The notes beneath the pieces were generated by a model. That model was not told the origin of the DNA, searched no databases, and saw only the letters and a list, made by a program, of their open reading frames with translations. The translations under genes and the position numbers were made by a program. Of a stretch of 64,000 nucleotides of DNA, positions 59,406 through 64,000 are shown piece after piece (the stretch's first letter is position 1; every line of letters starts with the position of its first letter). The DNA is from Wolfiporia cocos. Taxonomy: Eukaryota; Basidiomycota; Agaricomycetes; Polyporales; Phaeolaceae. The DNA is taken from the NCBI GenBank assembly GCA_029448655.1, contig JACCLO010000035.1:57763-121762 (forward strand), in the 5' to 3' direction.

Positions 59406-62271
59406 GTATCATAGTCTGGTAGATGAAATCATGTCCTTGACCATTGTACGTACTTAGCAGCGATGTTGTAATACTAGGCGCATTGTAGATGCAAGATGTA
59501 GATCATACCGACAGAAGGTTATATGGACAGTTGAAATGACCTGCACGCTTAGGCGCCGAAGCAAGGGCAGCTCGTTGATGCTTTGAACGAGTCAATTTTG
59601 AGCATTACATGCGACCTCGTGACCTCCGACAATCCTACTGTTAAGACACATGCCTGATAGTCACGGGCCCGAATTGCAATCGCTGCGCTGCCCACGGAAA
59701 ACCTCCGCACTCGCCCTCTAATCTCATGATGTGCACATTTGCATAAAGGAGTCATCAGCATGACCATGGCCGAAAACAGAGTGCTCAGCGTATGGTGCCC
59801 AGCTGCCAGGGGAGATGAAATGTTCCACGGATATAGTAGGCGGGCCGAACGTTCGATCTGTGTAGGGACAACGTCATGTTATACATCGGCACTCCGATGT
59901 AGAGTCATTACCTAGGCACCTTGCAGACCTAGAGCAAGCGCACGGAACCTTCACTAGGGTATCGTTGTACTTCGTACAACGAGGGCGTACCTGCCGTACA
60001 GAAGGTGTAACGAGAACCTATGGCCAGGCACAATTGCCTGATCATCGAGATAGAGATTGGGCAGGACCAGATAGACAAGCAGACACCCAGAGAGACCGCA
60101 GCAGGAAGTCGATAGGAGCTTACGACGATACATTCCAGCAGGATGAAGACAACCGATGGGTCGGCTCATCCCAAGCGCCGCAAATGATGCGGTTGATGAG
60201 CACAAATTTCGTGATTCAGCGACAGGTCCATTCAGGATATTCCTCGAGCATTCGCAACAGATAACGGGAGACCCGAGTAGAGCTAGCGGACATAGAGAGG
60301 TCGTAGAGGACCCAGCCTGCGGCAGGAGAAGATCTTCTGCGGTCGCGATGATATTGTGGTGGGAATGGTTGATTTCGGATGAATAACGCTAGAACGATAT
60401 GTCAAGTTGGTGGAAGGTAGATCTAGCCATCGTTCCGAGCTTTGCAGGGGTGGAGTGCAGGATTAATGCAGGCGAAGCCTTGCGAATCGTCCCAGGACCC
60501 TTGTGATTGGGCGGCAACAAGTAGGCATTGAGGTTGCCCGATCTGACAGATGCGTGGCGAACTCTCTATACCCAGTGCTCCACGAGGCAACAGATGATCG
60601 AAGCTTACGTTGTAGAGAGCGTTATGCGGTCACGCTCTTGTGCCACAATTTCGAAAAATACATGAGAGCGCGAAATTGAAATCTTGTGTTCAGCTGGGAA
60701 CTTAGCCCTCTAGTAGATGGACTCAGATTCTCGGGGAAAGTGATCAGAGACAAAATCCTCGTGGGGGCATACAGTATACGAGAAGTTGCGGGAGCGAATT
60801 ACGGTCTCACCTACCCCTGCGCTGAGAGAATTTGTTGCTCCACAATTTGTCAGTTGGTTACAAGGTGCCGGGCGGGTGTTGACATACGGGCTTCGAGCTT
60901 TGGCCGATGAACAGTGATCATTCCGTCTAGACTAACCGGAGGCCACGAGTTCAGCAATATCATCATGTGAGCTGGGTAAGATTCATATGCACTCACGTAA
61001 GTGAGCGATGCAGAAGCACCGGGTGAACTATGTTCAATCGTATATGCAATCGACCCCGCGCAATGTGCCTTACAGGACCAGAAGGAAAGCACCGATATCC
61101 GCTTGTCAATTGCGCGCCACCAGTACAGTCTACGAGAAGATAGCAAAGCTATCGCAGCCGTTTCAAGAGCTAGAATTAGCAACCGTTGTTACGGAGGGAC
61201 AATTACGCTGATGAGAGAACAGCTCAGCAATCTGAAAGAAGATCAAATCGCCTACGCAAAATGTCCAGAGTAGATCAGGATTATTCACAGCTGGCGGCCT
61301 AGGGGTTGAATGGCCATAGTTCCGAGCAGCTGGTGAGCTCAGCCAGCTGTTAGCCTCGAGGCATCCCGTCATAGTATGGCGAAGCCTGGGCGACAGTCAG
61401 TGGGAAGGCGTGCTTTCCCATGGTGCTTGGGCTGCCTCGTCTGGAGAAATCAAGCTACGCGAGTTGACGATGCTGCATACCTAGATTATTACCGCATGGG
61501 CACTACAGTGACACGGAGTAAGTCAGACACCTGCTCGAGCATGAGGACGCAAGGTTAGAGCAGCAGATGGATTTCCTCTTGATGTTCCGCTAGGTCTCCT
61601 CGGCTCACGATAACTGCCTCGAGGTTGATCGACCCGTAAGGAATATGATTTTTCATAGACCTCGTCTGTTGCTTACCTTGTAAAGCATAAAACGGCCATG
61701 CTGTCGCGGGCTCACGTAGGACAACAGCGATGTCACAGGCGCCTCTCGGCCACATCACAAACACATGGCGGAGGCGAACCGATATGGAAGCTCAGTAAGA
61801 ACAAGTTCGGGAAGTCTTACGTTCACGAGCGTGACGCCCTTCGCCAGAAGATCAAGATCATATCGCAGCCCATCTTGGCGCCATTGGTCGGGTCTCGACC
61901 AGCAGAAAATTGGGGAAGGACATTTACATATCTGCGTGACGAGCTGCGAGGATGTTCCGCTTTCATTCCGGCGGTAGGCGACAAAGCGACCCCAGGCCGC
62001 CTTTGGTAAGCCGTACCCGCTAGCAGCTAGAATGGCAAAGCATCTTCGGCCCAGCGATCAGACGAAGGGCCCACGCGGCTTACATGCTATGACGACGGTC
62101 TTCGCAGATCGTTGGCTGGCTGGCTCATATCTCGCACCGCGGGCATCCGACAATTTCAAAGACTTGGACAAGTGAAACAGATTACAGGCTTCGACCACTG
62201 ACGTACAAGATCATCGCCGAAAGATTGCGCCAGGGAAATACCACATTCTATTGCGATACTATGTTCCCCAC
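59406..62271. other. Intergenic, no gene recognised
   Basis: Short frames only: 60850-61182 minus (110 codons, hydrophobic start) and 61698-62009 plus (103 codons), both unassigned. A perfect small dyad CGTTGTAC-TTC-GTACAACG lies at 59963-59981. Confidence 0.4.
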
Positions 62272-63860
62272 TCAATGAGCTGGAACCTTACCTAAGGGCG
62301 TCTTAGCCATGACGCTCAAGACCTCATACAAAACCTTGAGAATTTGTTATGAGCCGTGAGTTCATAATCAGTGGCGAGAGCGGGTGACTCACGTCCGCAG
62401 CAGCCATGGTAGTTAGCTCGGCATTGGTGTCGTAAGCAGGCGCGACCTCGACGATGTCAGCGGATACGATGTGCAAACCGTCCAGACCTCTGAGGATGGT
62501 GCGCAGTTCACGTGTGGACCAGCCACCGGTTTCAGGAGTACCAGTCGCGGGCGCAAACGCGGGATCAATGGAGTCGATCTAATACAATGTACACTCATGA
62601 TCAGTCAGTCAATACAACAACGTCCCTGAAGCGATACGCACGTCGATAGACAGATACACGGGCTTGTCGCCCACGGTCTCACGGATCTTTTTGATGATCC
62701 AGCCGTTCCTGCCGTTCAGGTAACGTGAGTGAGGTCGTTATTCCAAAAGCAGCGGGTAACGTGCCTATGGTATCAATTTCGCGGGCTTCGATACGTTGGA
62801 ATCCAGACGGCATCATCGTTGGCGTAATCCGCCGGACCGGACAACGTGGTTCGGATGGCGCCGTGCTAGAAGCCAGAACATCAACTAGAGATCGGGAGTT
62901 GGGACAGAAATGGAGCAAAACAACGGAAGGCCTGGACATAAAGTAAATGATACTTGCGATGGAGGATCCGTTCTTGATCAAGCCTTCCTGGCTCGCCCAG
63001 TAGAAGTAAGTGCCGTGATTGATCGCCGCCGGTTTACGAGGGGGCGCCACCGAATACTTGAGGCTTCCAGGTGTCCAGATGACTGTCGAAGTGGATGACC
63101 GAGATCGCACCGTAAGCACTGTAGATAGACCCGTAGGAGCGGGGAGAACAATCGTATGGTCGCCGCCGAGAGTAATGATGCGTGGATGGTACTTCCCATC
63201 AGCAGAAATGGGCTGCAGCGGTAGACCAGTAGCCGAGTCATTGCCTAGCGGCCGAGAAGGTGGGTCGATGCAACAACGCTTTATGTCCGTCTTCAATCTG
63301 CTGAATCGCGTACTTGTTGTCATAAGGGGTTACGGGAATGTCTCCGCAGTCCACAATTTTGAGTCCAGACAGGAAGGGATTCACTTCAAGTGGGACGTTT
63401 GTAGCCCCCGTACAGCGTGAGGCGACGCGAACTGCTCGAATCCCCGCGGGTCCGAATCGAGCACCCGGGCGGTATGATGTACCGGTGTCCTGTAAAAATA
63501 GCAGATTCGACCATGTCCATGTGCTGTCTCCACAGAATGATGGTACGTACGAAAGGCGCTCCGATGAAAGCGACATCAAAAGCGACATTTTTGTCCTTAC
63601 CGAGGCACTGGACCCACGGAAGCTTGGCAAAGGTAGTGATACCGGAGAATATGGAGTCTGCGGTCACTGTAGGAGCTGATATTAGCAAAGACTCGTTATA
63701 GAAGGAGGCTGACCAAACCTTCGTTGTCGCCGGGGTACGTAGCTTGGTAGGGAAACCGCACATAGTCGAGAGGCATCTGCATGTCATCGTCATAGCCTTC
63801 ATGTGCGATGACAGCGGCAGACAATAATAGCAGGGCAGACAGTCTCGTGAAGGGTAGCAT
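62272..63860 (-). CDS. Secreted agmatinase-like ureohydrolase
   Basis: The start at 63860 opens with a signal peptide, [20 protein letters not shown], then [20 protein letters not shown]. Ureohydrolase blocks follow through several introns: [58 protein letters not shown] (metal-binding His), [14 protein letters not shown] (DxHxD), [16 protein letters not shown], then [16 protein letters not shown] (DxD) and [15 protein letters not shown]. The C-terminus ends TPLGKVPAH at TGA 62272-62274. All manganese ligands expected for agmatinase/arginase enzymes are present. The family hydrolyses guanidino compounds to urea; agmatine is the likely but unproved substrate. Export is unusual compared with bacterial SpeB but common for this fungal subgroup. 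Confidence 0.88.
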
Positions 63861-64000
63861 GTCGAACTAGAAGTGGTGGGTAGTAGCGGCGCAGCCTGCA
63901 GAGCCTGAGCAAAAGTGCAGCCTTTATTCAATTCCAGAGCAACGAGGCTTGGGTGAACTGAGAAGGACGCTGGAGATAACGCATGTTTCGCCCCATGACC
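63861..64000. other. Upstream region of the agmatinase-like gene
   Basis: Nothing further is visible before the window ends. Confidence 0.4.

Overview
The window is eukaryotic and fungal. Genes are split by many short GT-AG introns (about 35-135 bp), coding DNA is GC-rich, intergenic DNA is nearer balanced, and the protein families are basidiomycete ones: a DUF6534-type membrane protein, a fungal MACPF protein, a CmcJ/NvfI-like oxidoreductase and Ser/Thr-rich single-pass membrane proteins. I infer a mushroom-forming basidiomycete (Agaricomycetes); the species cannot be read from the sequence.

Bases 1-13.6 kb are almost entirely transposon-derived. A full-length but decayed non-LTR retrotransposon (422-6490, 15-bp target-site duplication) is followed by a possible small solo LTR (8299-8603), a solo LTR (9030-9529), a very young non-autonomous LTR element with two LTRs that I see as identical (9750-11666), a hAT-type MITE (12365-12970) and the 3' end of another non-LTR element (about 13150-13609). 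The young element's primer-binding site is complementary to the predicted first 13 nt of its own transcript, which is the Tf1/sushi self-priming design.

From 13.7 to 23.7 kb lie genes: a MACPF pore-former-like protein, a DUF6534 membrane protein (minus), MRT4 (minus) divergent from the deoxyhypusine hydroxylase LIA1, and a CmcJ-like oxidoreductase (minus) divergent from QCR8, which has an apparent 11-nt exon.

From 23.7 to 37.3 kb the DNA is gene-poor. It holds a fold-back element (25039-25727), a copia-like solo LTR (28177-28726) and two convergent paralogous cysteine/histidine-rich zinc-finger-like genes (33.0-34.2 kb).

From 37.3 to 64 kb it is gene-rich again: eIF3e divergent from MPDU1, a Gfo/Idh/MocA oxidoreductase, two same-strand mucin-like single-pass membrane proteins, a tRNA-Asp with a short intron, two same-strand SDR paralogues, a relic of the DUF6534 gene, a HUL5/UBE3C-type HECT ubiquitin ligase and a secreted agmatinase-like ureohydrolase cut close to the window end.

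The housekeeping genes (ribosome assembly, hypusination, translation initiation, respiratory complex III, dolichol-sugar use, proteasome-linked ubiquitination) form no common pathway; several share divergent promoters. All exon limits were set by eye from reading frame, splice consensus and family similarity; no alignment or search was run.
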